This document shows, piece by piece, positions 1 through 8,120 of a DNA stretch of 64,000 nucleotides. The stretch is from contig NZ_CP016428.1 of the NCBI RefSeq assembly GCF_001693385.1, forward strand, positions 3,534,001 through 3,598,000, written 5' to 3'. Source of the stretch: Bradyrhizobium icense. GTDB taxonomy: Bacteria > Pseudomonadota > Alphaproteobacteria > Rhizobiales > Xanthobacteraceae. The first letter of the stretch is position 1; each line of letters starts with the position of its first letter. The position numbers and the translations under genes are program-made. The notes below the pieces were generated by a model. That model searched no databases, was not told where the DNA came from, and saw nothing but the letters and a program-made list of their open reading frames with translations.

Positions 1-1
1 C

Positions 2-583
2 GCTGGAGCGAACTGGACTCCTGCGGTGATCGCGTTTGAAGCAATCTATACACCCGGCATTGAAGTTCAGCCGTATTGGCCGAACACCCGCTTCTTGTCA
101 GGTCAAAGGGCCTCATGGATCGAAGTGCCGCTGCAGCTCCTGAGCCTTCCCAATCTTGCCGATGCCGCCTCGTCGAAGGCACCTGAGAACGAGCCGCGGT
201 CGTTCGGGAAGGACGTCGTCAGCGTCCTCAAGTTGAGCCTGCCTTCCTACCTTGATGAAGGTGGTCCTACGATAATCCAGGCAGCAGAGATGATTGGACT
301 GAGTGTCAGGAGTCTGCAGAGGAAACTTTCGCTTGCGGGACTTACATACTCGAGCTTGCTCGAGCAGGTCCGCTTCAACAATGCGATAAAACTCCTGCGC
401 GATACCGAGAACAAGGTCATCGACGTAGCGTTCTCATCGGGCTACGCTGATCCTGCCCACTTTACTCGCGCTTTCCGTCGGATCGCCGGATGCACCCCGC
501 GAGAGTTTCGCGATAGATGGAGGCACGCTAACGAGTCCGCGCCCCAGACTGGGTCGATAGACCGCTTTCTCCTCAAGGCTTGA
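2..583 (+). CDS. AraC-family transcriptional regulator (5' truncated)
   Basis: This is the C-terminal part of an AraC/XylS-type DNA-binding regulator. The frame is open to the left edge, so the start lies outside the window and the GTG at 26 is probably internal. The last ~100 residues hold two helix-turn-helix units. The first is around SVRSLQRKLSLAG, and the second ends in the family signature GYADPAHFTRAFRRIAG followed by TPREFR. The visible N-terminal stretch would be the end of the sensory domain, and no ligand can be inferred from it. The stop overlaps the end of the convergent sulfatase gene by 11 bp. Family assignment is firm; the target is unknown. Confidence 0.9.
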   Translation, partial: AGANWTPAVIAFEAIYTPGIEVQPYWPNTRFLSGQRASWIEVPLQLLSLPNLADAASSKAPENEPRSFGKDVVSVLKLSLPSYLDEGGPTIIQAAEMIGLSVRSLQRKLSLAGLTYSSLLEQVRFNNAIKLLRDTENKVIDVAFSSGYADPAHFTRAFRRIAGCTPREFRDRWRHANESAPQTGSIDRFLLKA

Positions 584-2231
584 TCCCGATCTTCTCCCTG
601 ATGGCACCGAGCTCGGCCTCGTCCCAGATCCCGATCAGCACGCCGTTTTTCACCTGCAATTGCTGGGCTGCATAGGCGGCGATCTTCGAATTCGGCGTGG
701 TGATGTGCATCTTCGGGTGCAGCGCCCAATCGAACAGCTCCGCTTGCAGCCGTGCCACGATTTCGGCGCAGGCCGGGTCGGCGCCGCGGTCGACAAATTC
801 CTGCGGATCGGTTTCGAGATCGTAGAGCATTGGGCGGAAGCCCGACGCGTGAATGAATTTCCAGCGGCCGTCGAACACCATGAACAGGCGGCAGCGCTCG
901 ATCGGCTGGTTCAGCATCACGCGAACATCCTGCATGGCGTAGTCGTATTCGGAGAACACCACCTTGCGCCAATCGGCAGGCGGCGCGCCGCGCAGCAGCG
1001 GCACGAGCGAGCGTCCTTCCAGGATATGATCCGGCGGCGTTGAGCCGAAATAGTCGATGAAGGTCGGCGCCAGGTCGATCGCCTCGACCAGCGCATCGCT
1101 GACCGTGCCGCGCGTGGCATCGGCAGCGGCCGAGGGATCGATCACGATCAGCGGGATTTTGGCGGATTGTTCGTGAAACAGGTCCTTCTCGCCCATCCAG
1201 TGATCGCCGAGATAGTCGCCATGGTCCGACGTGAACACGATCATGGTGGTGTCGAGCAGGCCGCGCGCTTCGAGGAAGCGCATCAAGACGCCCATCTGGT
1301 CATCGATCTGCTTGATCAGGCCCATATAGGTCGGGATGACCTTCTCGCGCGCCTCGTTGCGCGACATGTTGCGCGAATAGCGCATGTCCATATAGGCGGC
1401 GAACACCGGATGCGCGTTGGCGCGTTCTTCCTGCGAACGGATCACCGACTGCACGTCCTGCGGCCCGTACATGCTGGCGTAGGGCTCCGGCGCGATATAG
1501 GGCCAGTGCGGCTTGATGTAGGACAGATGCAGGCACCACGGCCTTCCGTCGTCCTCGGCTTCCGCGATGAACTCCATCGCGCGCCGCGTCATGTAGGGCG
1601 TCTCGGAATGCTCGTCGGGCACCCGCGCGGCCTTGTCGGCGTGAACCAGAAGCCAGCCGTTCTGCAGGCTGCCGTCCTCGGCCGCGCCGGAATTGGCCCA
1701 ATGTTCCCACGGATTGGGCGCCTCATAGCCGTGCTTGCGCAAATAATCGTCGTAGGCCGGACGCGGCCGCCCCGTGGGATGCAGGCCATCGTCGCGCTCA
1801 TAAGGCTCGAACCCGCATTCGGATACATGCACGCCGATGATCGAGTCGGCGGGGATGCCGAGGCTCCTCAGCCCTTCGAGGTCCGGCGCCATGTGCGTCT
1901 TGCCGACCAGTACGTTGCGCACGCCGATCTTCTTCAAGTGATCGCCGAGCGTGGGTTCGCCGACGCGCAGCGGCCAGCCGTTCCAGTGCGAGCCATGCGA
2001 GCGCATGTAGCGGCCGGTATAGAACGACATCCGCGACGGCCCGCAGATCGGCGACTGCACATAGGCGTTGGAGAACAACACGCCGCGCTTGGCCATCGCG
2101 TCGATGTTCGGCGTCTTCAGCACAGGGTGGCCGGTGCAGCCGAGATAATCGTAGCGAAGCTGGTCGCACATGATCCAGAGCACGTTCTTTGCAGGCGTTT
2201 TGGCTGTCATCTCAGGCATTTCGGCTGGCAT
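573..2231 (-). CDS. Sulfatase / phosphonate monoester hydrolase-like enzyme
   Basis: A 552-aa member of the alkaline phosphatase superfamily, sulfatase branch, which hydrolyses sulfate or phosphate/phosphonate esters. The N-terminal metal-site Asp lies in MCDQLRYDYLG (about residue 23). The signature CGPSR begins at Cys63, the residue normally converted to formylglycine, and the later metal motif is TSDHGDYLGDH. No signal peptide is visible, suggesting a cytoplasmic enzyme. The overall layout resembles rhizobial phosphonate monoester hydrolases more than secreted arylsulfatases, but substrate cannot be fixed from sequence. The start is uncertain: ATG at 2231 or an internal ATG at 2210, neither with a strong RBS. 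It is convergent with the AraC gene. Confidence 0.88.
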   Translation of the reverse strand: MPAEMPEMTAKTPAKNVLWIMCDQLRYDYLGCTGHPVLKTPNIDAMAKRGVLFSNAYVQSPICGPSRMSFYTGRYMRSHGSHWNGWPLRVGEPTLGDHLKKIGVRNVLVGKTHMAPDLEGLRSLGIPADSIIGVHVSECGFEPYERDDGLHPTGRPRPAYDDYLRKHGYEAPNPWEHWANSGAAEDGSLQNGWLLVHADKAARVPDEHSETPYMTRRAMEFIAEAEDDGRPWCLHLSYIKPHWPYIAPEPYASMYGPQDVQSVIRSQEERANAHPVFAAYMDMRYSRNMSRNEAREKVIPTYMGLIKQIDDQMGVLMRFLEARGLLDTTMIVFTSDHGDYLGDHWMGEKDLFHEQSAKIPLIVIDPSAAADATRGTVSDALVEAIDLAPTFIDYFGSTPPDHILEGRSLVPLLRGAPPADWRKVVFSEYDYAMQDVRVMLNQPIERCRLFMVFDGRWKFIHASGFRPMLYDLETDPQEFVDRGADPACAEIVARLQAELFDWALHPKMHITTPNSKIAAYAAQQLQVKNGVLIGIWDEAELGAIREKIGIKP

Positions 2232-2447
2232 TGGGGAGAGGGCGGGATGGTGCGATACGCCCGAGCAAATAACAATCTAGCGGGCGCCCGGTCCAGCAAT
2301 GTTAACGATTGGATAGCGCCATTTCTCGCAATTGAGCCGCGATCTAGCCTCGCGCGTTAGCCTTACCGGCAGTTTGGCCGGCCGCCTTAACCCCTCAAAT
2401 GGCGTGCTGGATTAAATTGGGACTCCAGGAAAACCGGATCCCAAGCG

Positions 2448-2894
2448 ATGCGCATCGGCGTCACACTGGCACTTTTCATCGCGACGACGTCGAGCGCCTT
2501 TGCCGGCGGCGGCTTCGAGATCGTGATTCCGGGCCGTCCCGGCGTACCCGTCATCATTAACGGCGTCGACGCATCCTATGCGGTGGTCGAGGGTGACTGG
2601 GGCCTCGGCAAGGGCACCCATGTCGAGCCGACCGTCTATGGCGGCCGCTATGTCGATCCGGTCCCGCGCGTCGGTCATTATTATCCGAGCGCAGGCCGCG
2701 TGCCCGGTTACGGGCGCCTGGAAGTCGAGCCGCCGGCGAACCGCCGCTTGCCGCAACCGGCCGAGAGCTATCATCAGTCCTGGTCGGCGCAGTCGGCGCC
2801 GCTGCCGGCGCAATCCAACGTGCCGGTCGACCCACCCGAAATCATCTACGCGCCGGACTATGACCGACGCAGGCCGCGCCACCTTCCACGTTAA
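2448..2894 (+). CDS. Small secreted hypothetical protein
   Basis: A 148-aa protein with a clear Sec signal peptide (residues 1-19, hydrophobic core GVTLALFIATT, cleavage likely after SAFA). The mature part begins with Gly residues and is rich in Pro, Tyr, Gly and Arg, with no enzyme motif and no membrane segment. It ends in a basic tail. I do not recognise a named family. It lies 34 bp upstream of another small secreted Tyr/Gly-rich protein on the same strand, so the two are probably co-transcribed envelope or periplasmic proteins. Codon use is typical of the surroundings. That it is a real gene is likely; its function is unknown. Confidence 0.7.
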   Translation: MRIGVTLALFIATTSSAFAGGGFEIVIPGRPGVPVIINGVDASYAVVEGDWGLGKGTHVEPTVYGGRYVDPVPRVGHYYPSAGRVPGYGRLEVEPPANRRLPQPAESYHQSWSAQSAPLPAQSNVPVDPPEIIYAPDYDRRRPRHLPR

Positions 2895-2928
2895 GAAGAC
2901 CAAGCAAGATTAAGGACAGGAGAGAGTA

Positions 2929-3327
2929 ATGCATCAGATACTTAAAGGATTGATCGCGGCGGTCGCCGTCATGACCGCGGCGCCCGCGATGGCGTGCGGT
3001 TACTACGCACCCTGCGCAGCGCCGGTCTATGCCTCGCCGGTCGTGGCTTACGGCTATGCGGGCTGGGGCTGTAACCCCTGCGGTTGGCGCGAGCGTCTGC
3101 CCGATCCGGAGCAGCAGTATTATTGGGTCAACCAGGGCCCGACCTATACCGGTCCGGGCAATTTCGCGCCGTATCCGGTCTATCGCGAAGGCGCGATCTC
3201 CGGCTACGGCTATGGCTACAACCGGCCGTACTACGGCTATCGCGCGCACCGGTACTATCACCGGAACGGTTACCGTTACACGGGGCGCTATTACCATGGC
3301 CGGCCCGTGCTGCGCCGCTATTACTGA
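2929..3327 (+). CDS. Small secreted Tyr/Gly-rich protein
   Basis: A 132-aa protein with a signal peptide (residues 1-22, cleavage likely after APAMA, leaving Cys as the first mature residue). The mature chain has four Cys in its N-terminal third and a C-terminal half dominated by Tyr, Gly and Arg (repeated YGYGY and RYYH-like patches). A good RBS (AGGAGAG, about 6 nt from ATG) supports the start. Such low-complexity Tyr/Gly proteins are common and uncharacterised in Bradyrhizobiaceae. It is followed by a strong hairpin shared with the convergent rlmB. Function is unknown. Confidence 0.72.
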   Translation: MHQILKGLIAAVAVMTAAPAMACGYYAPCAAPVYASPVVAYGYAGWGCNPCGWRERLPDPEQQYYWVNQGPTYTGPGNFAPYPVYREGAISGYGYGYNRPYYGYRAHRYYHRNGYRYTGRYYHGRPVLRRYY

Positions 3328-3350
3328 TCTGATCGATAACTGAAGCCTTC

Positions 3351-3381
3351 AACGCCCGTTCGCTTCCCGCGAGCGGGCGTT
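3351..3381. terminator. Hairpin terminator between convergent genes
   Basis: A 13-bp stem with one G-T pair (arms 3351-3363 and 3369-3381, 5-nt loop TTCCC) lies between the convergent 2929-3327 gene and rlmB. Neither side has a strong T run, so it may act as a bidirectional barrier rather than a textbook terminator. Confidence 0.55.
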
Positions 3382-3383
3382 GT

Positions 3384-4211
3384 TCATTTCATCAGTCCGA
3401 GCCGGCTCGCGCCGATGTAGAGCGCGAGCACCGCGGCGTTCGAGACGTTGAGGCTCTTGATCTCGCCGGGCATGTCGAGCCGCGCCACCGCGCGGCAGGT
3501 CTCGCGGGTCAGTTGCCGCAGGCCCTTGCCCTCGGCGCCCAGCACCAGCGCCAGCGGCTGCTGCAAAGGCACGGCGGCAAGGTCCTCGGTCCCCTCGCTG
3601 TCGAGCCCGACCGTCAGGAAGTCGCGGTCGTTCAGTTCGGTGAGCGCCCGGGCGAGATTTTGCACCGTCACCAGCGGCACCAGTTCCAGCGCACCGGAGG
3701 CGGATTTTGCCAGCACGCCGGTGGCCTCCGGGCTGTGGCGGGCGGTGGTGACGATCGCTTTCACCGCAAAGGCCGCCGCCGAGCGCATGATCGCGCCGAC
3801 ATTGTGCGGATCGGTGATCTGGTCGAGCACCAGCACGATGCCTTCCTGCGGCAGCGTATCGATATCGGGCGAGGGCAGGGGATCGGCCTCGGCCAACAGC
3901 CCCTGGTGCACCGCGTCGGGGCCGAGCCGCTGGTCGATCGCGTTCGGCCGGACGATTTCCGGGGCAACGCGGGTATCGATCTTCTCGTCCGCCAGCCGCC
4001 GGGCGGCGTTTTCGGTCAGGAACAGCTTTCGGATCCGTCGTTCCGGGTTGGCTAGTGCAGCCGAGACCGTGTGCCAGCCATAGAGAATCACCGGCCCGTC
4101 GGGGCTTAAGTCCCGGTCGCGCCGGCCCGGCGGACGGGCGAATTTCCGCCCTTTTTCGAAGGGTTTGCCGCCGCCACGGCGGAACGGCGGTTTTCGGTCG
4201 CGATCGCTCAT
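3384..4211 (-). CDS. rlmB: 23S rRNA (guanosine-2'-O-)-methyltransferase, TrmH/SpoU family
   Basis: A 275-aa SpoU-class (SPOUT knot) RNA 2'-O-methyltransferase. After a basic ~35-residue tail come the substrate-binding domain (YGWHTVSAALAN onward) and the catalytic domain with the three family motifs: QITDPHNVGAIMRSA (motif 1), LGAEGKGLR (motif 2) and LNVSNAAV (motif 3). These match RlmB, which methylates G2251 in the 23S P-loop. The length is slightly above the ~245 aa of the E. coli enzyme because of the N-terminal Arg/Gly/Lys-rich extension. It is divergent from tRNA-Tyr. Another TrmH-family target is possible, but the motif spacing favours RlmB. Confidence 0.88.
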   Translation of the reverse strand: MSDRDRKPPFRRGGGKPFEKGRKFARPPGRRDRDLSPDGPVILYGWHTVSAALANPERRIRKLFLTENAARRLADEKIDTRVAPEIVRPNAIDQRLGPDAVHQGLLAEADPLPSPDIDTLPQEGIVLVLDQITDPHNVGAIMRSAAAFAVKAIVTTARHSPEATGVLAKSASGALELVPLVTVQNLARALTELNDRDFLTVGLDSEGTEDLAAVPLQQPLALVLGAEGKGLRQLTRETCRAVARLDMPGEIKSLNVSNAAVLALYIGASRLGLMK

Positions 4212-4417
4212 GGGGAGCTTGTGTCACGGGGGCCCGAATATGGCAATTTGGCCTGATCGAACCTATTTTTGGTGGTCCGCCTTGGTTGACTTTGGCATCC
4301 CGCTTCGCTCATAAACGCGCCGGCCGCAGCCGTTTCGAAACGGGCTTTCGGCCTCAGCGTCATCCTTGGGTCCGGTCCTCCGCCACTCGGGCGGTCGGTT
4401 CGGTGACGCTGTTGGAC

Positions 4418-4503
4418 GGGGAAGTGTCCCGAGTGGCAAAGGGAGCTGACTGTAAATCAGCCGCCGTATGGCTTCGAAGGTTCGAGTCCTTCCTTCCCCA
4501 CCA
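4418..4503 (+). tRNA. tRNA-Tyr(GTA)
   Basis: The acceptor stem GGGGAAG (4418-4424) pairs with CTTCCCC (4493-4499), followed by A and an encoded CCA. The anticodon arm carries GTA in ACTGTAAAT. A long variable arm before the TTCGAGTCC T-loop is as expected for a class II tyrosine tRNA. Length is 86 nt including CCA. Confidence 0.95.
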
Positions 4504-4624
4504 TCCTTCGATCGCGAAGCGGGAGAAGGCTGCCACGCCGAAGCCCAACGGGCGTAGGCGGGCCGTGGCCGCAAGCTACGGCTGACTGCCAAACCCAACT
4601 GGCAGCATGCCGCCACCCCAAAAT

Positions 4625-5359
4625 TCAAGGAGAGGTGCACTCACGGGCCGGAAACACGGCGCGTTCGCCGTCATCGAACTCCGTAGCATACAGCTCCCGA
4701 ACAGTTCGGTGGCACTCGCACGCGCGCCGCTGCAGGAGATCCTGGTCCAGGATGCTTAGCTTGCCCCTGCTGTACGAGATCAGCCCCTCTTTTTGCAGTT
4801 GGCTGGCAACGCCGGTGACGCTGGTTCGCCTCACACCCATCATCTGCGCCAAAAATTCCTGCGTCACCGGCAGTTCGGTGCCCACCAGATCGCACATCCT
4901 GACCAACCACTTGCACGTCCGCTGTTCGACGCTGTGAACCGCGTTGCAGGCAGTCGTCTGCTGCACCTGTCCGAGGAGGAATTGTTCGTACTTGATGAGC
5001 AGCGCGAGCAGGTCAGGAGAAGACAGGGCAACAGCTTTGAGGTGCTCCGCATCCACGACGCTCGCGAGGCCGGATACCTGGACCACCACTTTATGCAGCG
5101 ACGCCTTGCTATCGATCGCCTGGGCAGCCCCGAATGCACCATCGTTTCCGATCATGCCGCTTTCGATCGCCCAACCATCTTCCAGTTCAACAACGCATGA
5201 AAGTATGCCGCTATGCGGGAAGTACACCTGATTGACGTGCGCGCGGCTCTCCGCAACGACCTTGCCACGTTGCATTTCCACAATGCGAAGATGCGGCCTT
5301 AGGTCTTCGAGATCGACAGGGCTTGCCCGGGACAGAATACGATTATTTGAATGAGGCAT
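4625..5359 (-). CDS. Crp/Fnr-family transcriptional regulator
   Basis: A 244-aa protein with an N-terminal cyclic-nucleotide-binding-like beta-roll (about residues 15-130), a long dimerisation helix and a C-terminal winged helix (EFLAQMMGVRRTSVTGVASQL). It has no N-terminal Cys cluster, so it is not an oxygen-sensing FNR. The recognition helix lacks the ExxSR pattern of FNR/FixK, so its DNA target probably differs from TTGAT-N4-ATCAA. The AAAGGAA RBS upstream of ATG at 5359 supports the start. It lies downstream on the same strand as a periplasmic binding protein, but 212 bp away, so they are probably separate units. The effector is unknown. Confidence 0.88.
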   Translation of the reverse strand: MPHSNNRILSRASPVDLEDLRPHLRIVEMQRGKVVAESRAHVNQVYFPHSGILSCVVELEDGWAIESGMIGNDGAFGAAQAIDSKASLHKVVVQVSGLASVVDAEHLKAVALSSPDLLALLIKYEQFLLGQVQQTTACNAVHSVEQRTCKWLVRMCDLVGTELPVTQEFLAQMMGVRRTSVTGVASQLQKEGLISYSRGKLSILDQDLLQRRACECHRTVRELYATEFDDGERAVFPARECTSP

Positions 5360-5571
5360 TCGTACTCTCTTTCCTTTGCAGACGGGAGCACAACACTCTC
5401 AGCCACCGACGCCCACGGGCATTGATTGTGTCGGTGATACATTCAATGTGGGGCGGGGTGGCCCGATAGCGAGTCAAATAATGTTTCGATTTGAGGTCCG
5501 CTGCGGTGCGGTAAGCCGTGCCCTGGGCATCCGCAAACTCATTGCCAGCCGCCGGCTCAAACGTGCGCCAC

Positions 5572-6801
5572 CTACTTTTGGGCGTTGGAGAAGGCCGTTT
5601 CGAGCACGTCGCCAATCGGCTGCCACGTGCGGCCGTCGAATTGAATTAGTCGCAGGTGTTTGATCGGCCGAAAGTTCCCAGGTCCAGTACTGATTTTAAT
5701 CCCAGGTAGCAACATTGAGCCTTGATAGTCTTGAAGCGCTGCTGCCTGCTTCATGACGTTCTCGCGAGACAGGTCGTTGCCGCATTGTTTGAGCACTTGG
5801 GCCAATGTCTCGGCGGCAGCATAGCCGAAGACGGCGGCACTGTCATCCTTGCCTCCGGCCCGATTATATTTCTCAACAAATGCCTGCCAGTCCTTAGTGC
5901 CTTGTTCGTCCTTCCAGGCCGGATCATTTGCATCCTTCAGGAAGGCGGCTGTAATGACGCCCAAGGCGTTTGCCGGACCGGCGGGCTGCGCCGTCGCGAT
6001 CGACGAAGCCATATGGTTCAAGATGAACACCGGATGCCAATTGAGATCCGCCGCTACGCGGGCGACTTTCGCTGCATTTGCAGGTGCCCCTGCAAATACA
6101 AAAATTTCAGCTCCTGATCGCTTCAGGATCGATACGTGCGTGTCCAGATGCTCATCTGCAATATCGTAGGCGATGTCGACCCTGATCATCCGGGCGACGT
6201 CACCGAGCCCGTCTTCCAACCCCTTGAACAGTTCTCGACCGAAATGATCGTTCTGCCAAAGAGCTACGATCCTTTTTCCGGGGTAGAACGCTTGTATGTA
6301 GTTGGCGTAGATGCGCCCCTCTTCCCGAATGGAGGGCTGCCAGCCCATCGTCCACGGAAACAACGATGGATCGCTCAGATGATCGTCTCCGGAGGCGACG
6401 AAGAGTTGAGGAACTTGCCTTTCGTTCAAGTAGGTGCGAACGGCAAAATTCCCCGGCGTTCCGAACGAACCGAACATCAAGAGGACGTCGTCCTTCTCGA
6501 TAAGACCGCGCGTAAGGTCAAGCGCGGTCGACGGATCGGATTTGTCATCGTATGAGATAAAGCGTACCTTACGGCCGTTGATCCCGCCGCGCTCGTTGAT
6601 CATCTCGAAATACGCCGCCTCGGCTTTGCCAATCGCTCCGAAGGCCTGCAAACTCCCGCTATAGGGCATAACGTTTCCGATGCGAATTTCAGTGTCGGTT
6701 ACGCCTGGTTCGCGCACCCGCTCGGTGATTGCGCTCAATGACGTAAGTGCCAAGACAAGTGCCAAGACAAGAGCGATCAGCGTTCGGACCCTGGTTTGCA
6801 T
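5572..6801 (-). CDS. Orphan ABC-type branched-chain amino acid-like substrate-binding protein
   Basis: A 409-aa periplasmic binding protein of the Leu/Ile/Val (Peripla_BP_6) family. The signal peptide is residues 1-24 and contains a duplicated LVLAL coming from a short tandem repeat. The mature domain starts at TEIRIGNVMPYSGS and keeps the family block GGINGRKVRFISYDD. No permease or ATPase gene is adjacent, so it is an orphan receptor that must use a transporter elsewhere or have a sensory role. It is clearly homologous to the N-terminal half of the 788-aa protein at 9096-11462. An FNR/FixK-like palindrome lies about 60 bp upstream of the start. The ligand is unknown. Confidence 0.9.
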   Translation of the reverse strand: MQTRVRTLIALVLALVLALTSLSAITERVREPGVTDTEIRIGNVMPYSGSLQAFGAIGKAEAAYFEMINERGGINGRKVRFISYDDKSDPSTALDLTRGLIEKDDVLLMFGSFGTPGNFAVRTYLNERQVPQLFVASGDDHLSDPSLFPWTMGWQPSIREEGRIYANYIQAFYPGKRIVALWQNDHFGRELFKGLEDGLGDVARMIRVDIAYDIADEHLDTHVSILKRSGAEIFVFAGAPANAAKVARVAADLNWHPVFILNHMASSIATAQPAGPANALGVITAAFLKDANDPAWKDEQGTKDWQAFVEKYNRAGGKDDSAAVFGYAAAETLAQVLKQCGNDLSRENVMKQAAALQDYQGSMLLPGIKISTGPGNFRPIKHLRLIQFDGRTWQPIGDVLETAFSNAQK

Positions 6802-6861
6802 CGGATGAACTCCGTTACAAAGAGTGCAGCCAGATTTCGAGACCTATGGGAGGCGCGTAGC

Positions 6862-6875
6862 CTGATCTAGATCAA
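6862..6875 (-). promoter_or_regulatory. FNR/FixK-type palindromic box
   Basis: The sequence CTGATCTAGATCAA matches the FNR/FixK consensus TTGAT-N4-ATCAA at all but the first base. Its centre is about 67 bp upstream of the ATG of the minus-strand binding-protein gene. A class II activator position (-41.5) would put the transcription start near 6827, leaving a short leader. This fits low-oxygen control by a FixK-like protein but is an inference from one site. Confidence 0.5.
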
Positions 6876-6900
6876 GCGCCGAGAGATTGGCGGCAACGTG

Positions 6901-6946
6901 ATCGTCGTTCTTCTTTGCCAAAAATCGTCGTTCTTCTTTGCCAAAA
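6901..6946. repeat. 23-bp perfect tandem duplication
   Basis: Two identical adjacent 23-bp copies (6901-6923 and 6924-6946), each starting ATCGTCGTTC and ending GCCAAAA. They lie in the gap 6802-7125 between the divergently read binding-protein gene and the end of the YCII gene. I see no coding function in that gap apart from the FixK-like box. Confidence 0.85.
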
Positions 6947-7125
6947 AATGGATGAGCCTCTGTCCCGACCGACTCATACCGGCGATAGCTGGTGGCAGGC
7001 TGGCGCAAGTTCCCGCAAAACGCGATGGGACCAGCGTACGCTGCCGGTCGGTTGTGTCAACGCGTCCTCTTTTGTTCCCTTGGAGGCCATCCGCCCCATG
7101 CGACGAAACTCGTCGCTTCGAAGCC

Positions 7126-7521
7126 TCAGCCTTTGTCGCCTTCTTGCGCGGTTTCCGGCAATGCTTCGCCGGGAAGATAAAGCCTGATCGGGCGGATTTC
7201 GTAGACGGCGGACGGATTGGCGCGCCGGAGGTCGCGGGCAATCGCGATCGCTTCCTGCTCGTTGGCGCAATTCAACACGTACAGACCCAGCAACTGCTCC
7301 TTGGTCTCGGCAAACGGCCCGTCGATGACCATTCCCGCGCCCGGTCCGCGCAGGGTGCGGGCTTCCGCCGTGCTGCCCAGCCGCGCCGCCGGCCCGAGCA
7401 CCTTCTTTGCGTTGAGCCGCTCGTGCACGGCCAGCAGTTCGCTCATCAGGGCCGCGTCTTCCTCCGGGGTCCAGGATGTGACCTCGGCTTCGACGTGATA
7501 GGCCAGCATGGCGTAGAGCAT
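7126..7521 (-). CDS. YCII / DGPF-domain protein
   Basis: A 131-aa protein starting MLYAMLAYH, with the hallmark DGPFAETKEQLLG near residues 75-90 and a C-terminal EIRPI strand. These define the YCII-related (DGPF) alpha-beta barrel family. Members are small and often encoded beside ECF sigma factors, but their catalytic role is mostly unknown, and no sigma factor is adjacent here. The start was chosen at 7521 because an AAAGGAG RBS sits 7 nt upstream; longer readings of this frame lack one and are not DGPF-like. The last ~10 residues are a disordered polar tail. Confidence 0.88.
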   Translation of the reverse strand: MLYAMLAYHVEAEVTSWTPEEDAALMSELLAVHERLNAKKVLGPAARLGSTAEARTLRGPGAGMVIDGPFAETKEQLLGLYVLNCANEQEAIAIARDLRRANPSAVYEIRPIRLYLPGEALPETAQEGDKG

Positions 7522-7711
7522 CGCTTTCTCCTTTGTGGCGGACGGGATTGGCTGCCTTTCGAGGACGTTTCGCGGCAGCCGATCCCGACAAACGGCGGGT
7601 CCACGAAACAGTCCGGAAACACGATATATCCGTTGCCCCTTGAACGTGCCGTCGCAGGCCCACGACTGACGAGCAGAACGCGAGCCAACGCGCACCTTCA
7701 CGGAGACGGTC

Positions 7712-7909
7712 ATGCGAAGCAAGCCAGCCACGATCATTTGCGATGCCGTCAGGTCCTGCGGGTCGCCGTCATCGTCGCAGGCCGGCGACTGGCACGACGT
7801 CACCGGCCATCACCGCTATTACGGCAGTTCGGCCATCAATGGTGGCGAGCGCATCGTCGAAAACCGCCGCGGCCCGCGCCCGCGCTTCGTCAATCTTTGC
7901 GGCTTTTGA
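7712..7909 (+). CDS. Possible small hypothetical protein (65 aa)
   Basis: A 65-codon frame with an acceptable RBS (GGAG about 7 nt before ATG). The codons of its second half mostly end in G or C, as in neighbouring genes. The product is basic and His/Tyr/Gly containing (GHHRYYG), with no signal peptide and no recognised family. It sits in the promoter region of the minus-strand YCII gene and ends 10 bp before the hairpin that terminates the minus-strand micro-gene. It could be spurious. Confidence 0.3.
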   Translation: MRSKPATIICDAVRSCGSPSSSQAGDWHDVTGHHRYYGSSAINGGERIVENRRGPRPRFVNLCGF

Positions 7910-7918
7910 TCGGCAACT

Positions 7919-7951
7919 AAAAAGGCGCGGCGGGAGAACTCCCGTCGCGCC
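7919..7951 (-). terminator. Intrinsic terminator of the minus-strand micro-gene
   Basis: A 13-bp GC-rich stem with one G-T pair (arms 7924-7936 and 7939-7951) is followed on the minus strand by five T (7923-7919). That is a classic rho-independent terminator. It lies 61 bp after the 14-codon ORF that stops at 8013, and no other minus-strand gene could use it. Confidence 0.8.
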
Positions 7952-8012
7952 CCGATGTTGTGCTCGCTGGTCCAGGGCTGAGAGCGCCCCGATGCCAGGC
8001 CAAAAGACAAGC

Positions 8013-8057
8013 CTAGCGGGCGATCCCAGCGAGGTGACAGCGCTTGGTATAAGACAC
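8013..8057 (-). CDS. Micro-ORF (14 aa) with complete anti-SD match
   Basis: This is a 14-codon ORF, MSYTKRCHLAGIAR, starting with GTG at 8057. It is preceded at 8059-8072 by AAAGGAGGTGATCC, the exact reverse complement of the 3' end of bacterial 16S rRNA; the AGGAGG core is 7 nt from the GTG. A promoter lies at 8092-8120 and an intrinsic terminator at 7919-7951, giving a predicted transcript of about 165 nt. An upstream ATG (8075) is in frame but would put the SD inside the coding region. The peptide has no known family. The RNA could instead act as a small regulatory or ribosome-sequestering RNA. It diverges from tRNA-Gly. Confidence 0.6.
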   Translation of the reverse strand: MSYTKRCHLAGIAR

Positions 8058-8091
8058 TGGATCACCTCCTTTCATTGTTGATGGAAACATC

Positions 8092-8120
8092 AATATAAGC
8101 GGCGAATCAGCCCCTGTTAA
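8092..8120 (-). promoter_or_regulatory. Sigma70-type promoter of the micro-gene
   Basis: On the minus strand a -35 TTAACA (8120-8115) and a -10 TATATT (8097-8092) are separated by 17 bp, each one base from consensus. The start should fall near 8085. The -35 is flanked by CCCC/GGGG (8111-8124), and a 6-bp inverted repeat TTGATG/CATCAA (8078-8093) spans the expected start, which could be an operator. Confidence 0.6.
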
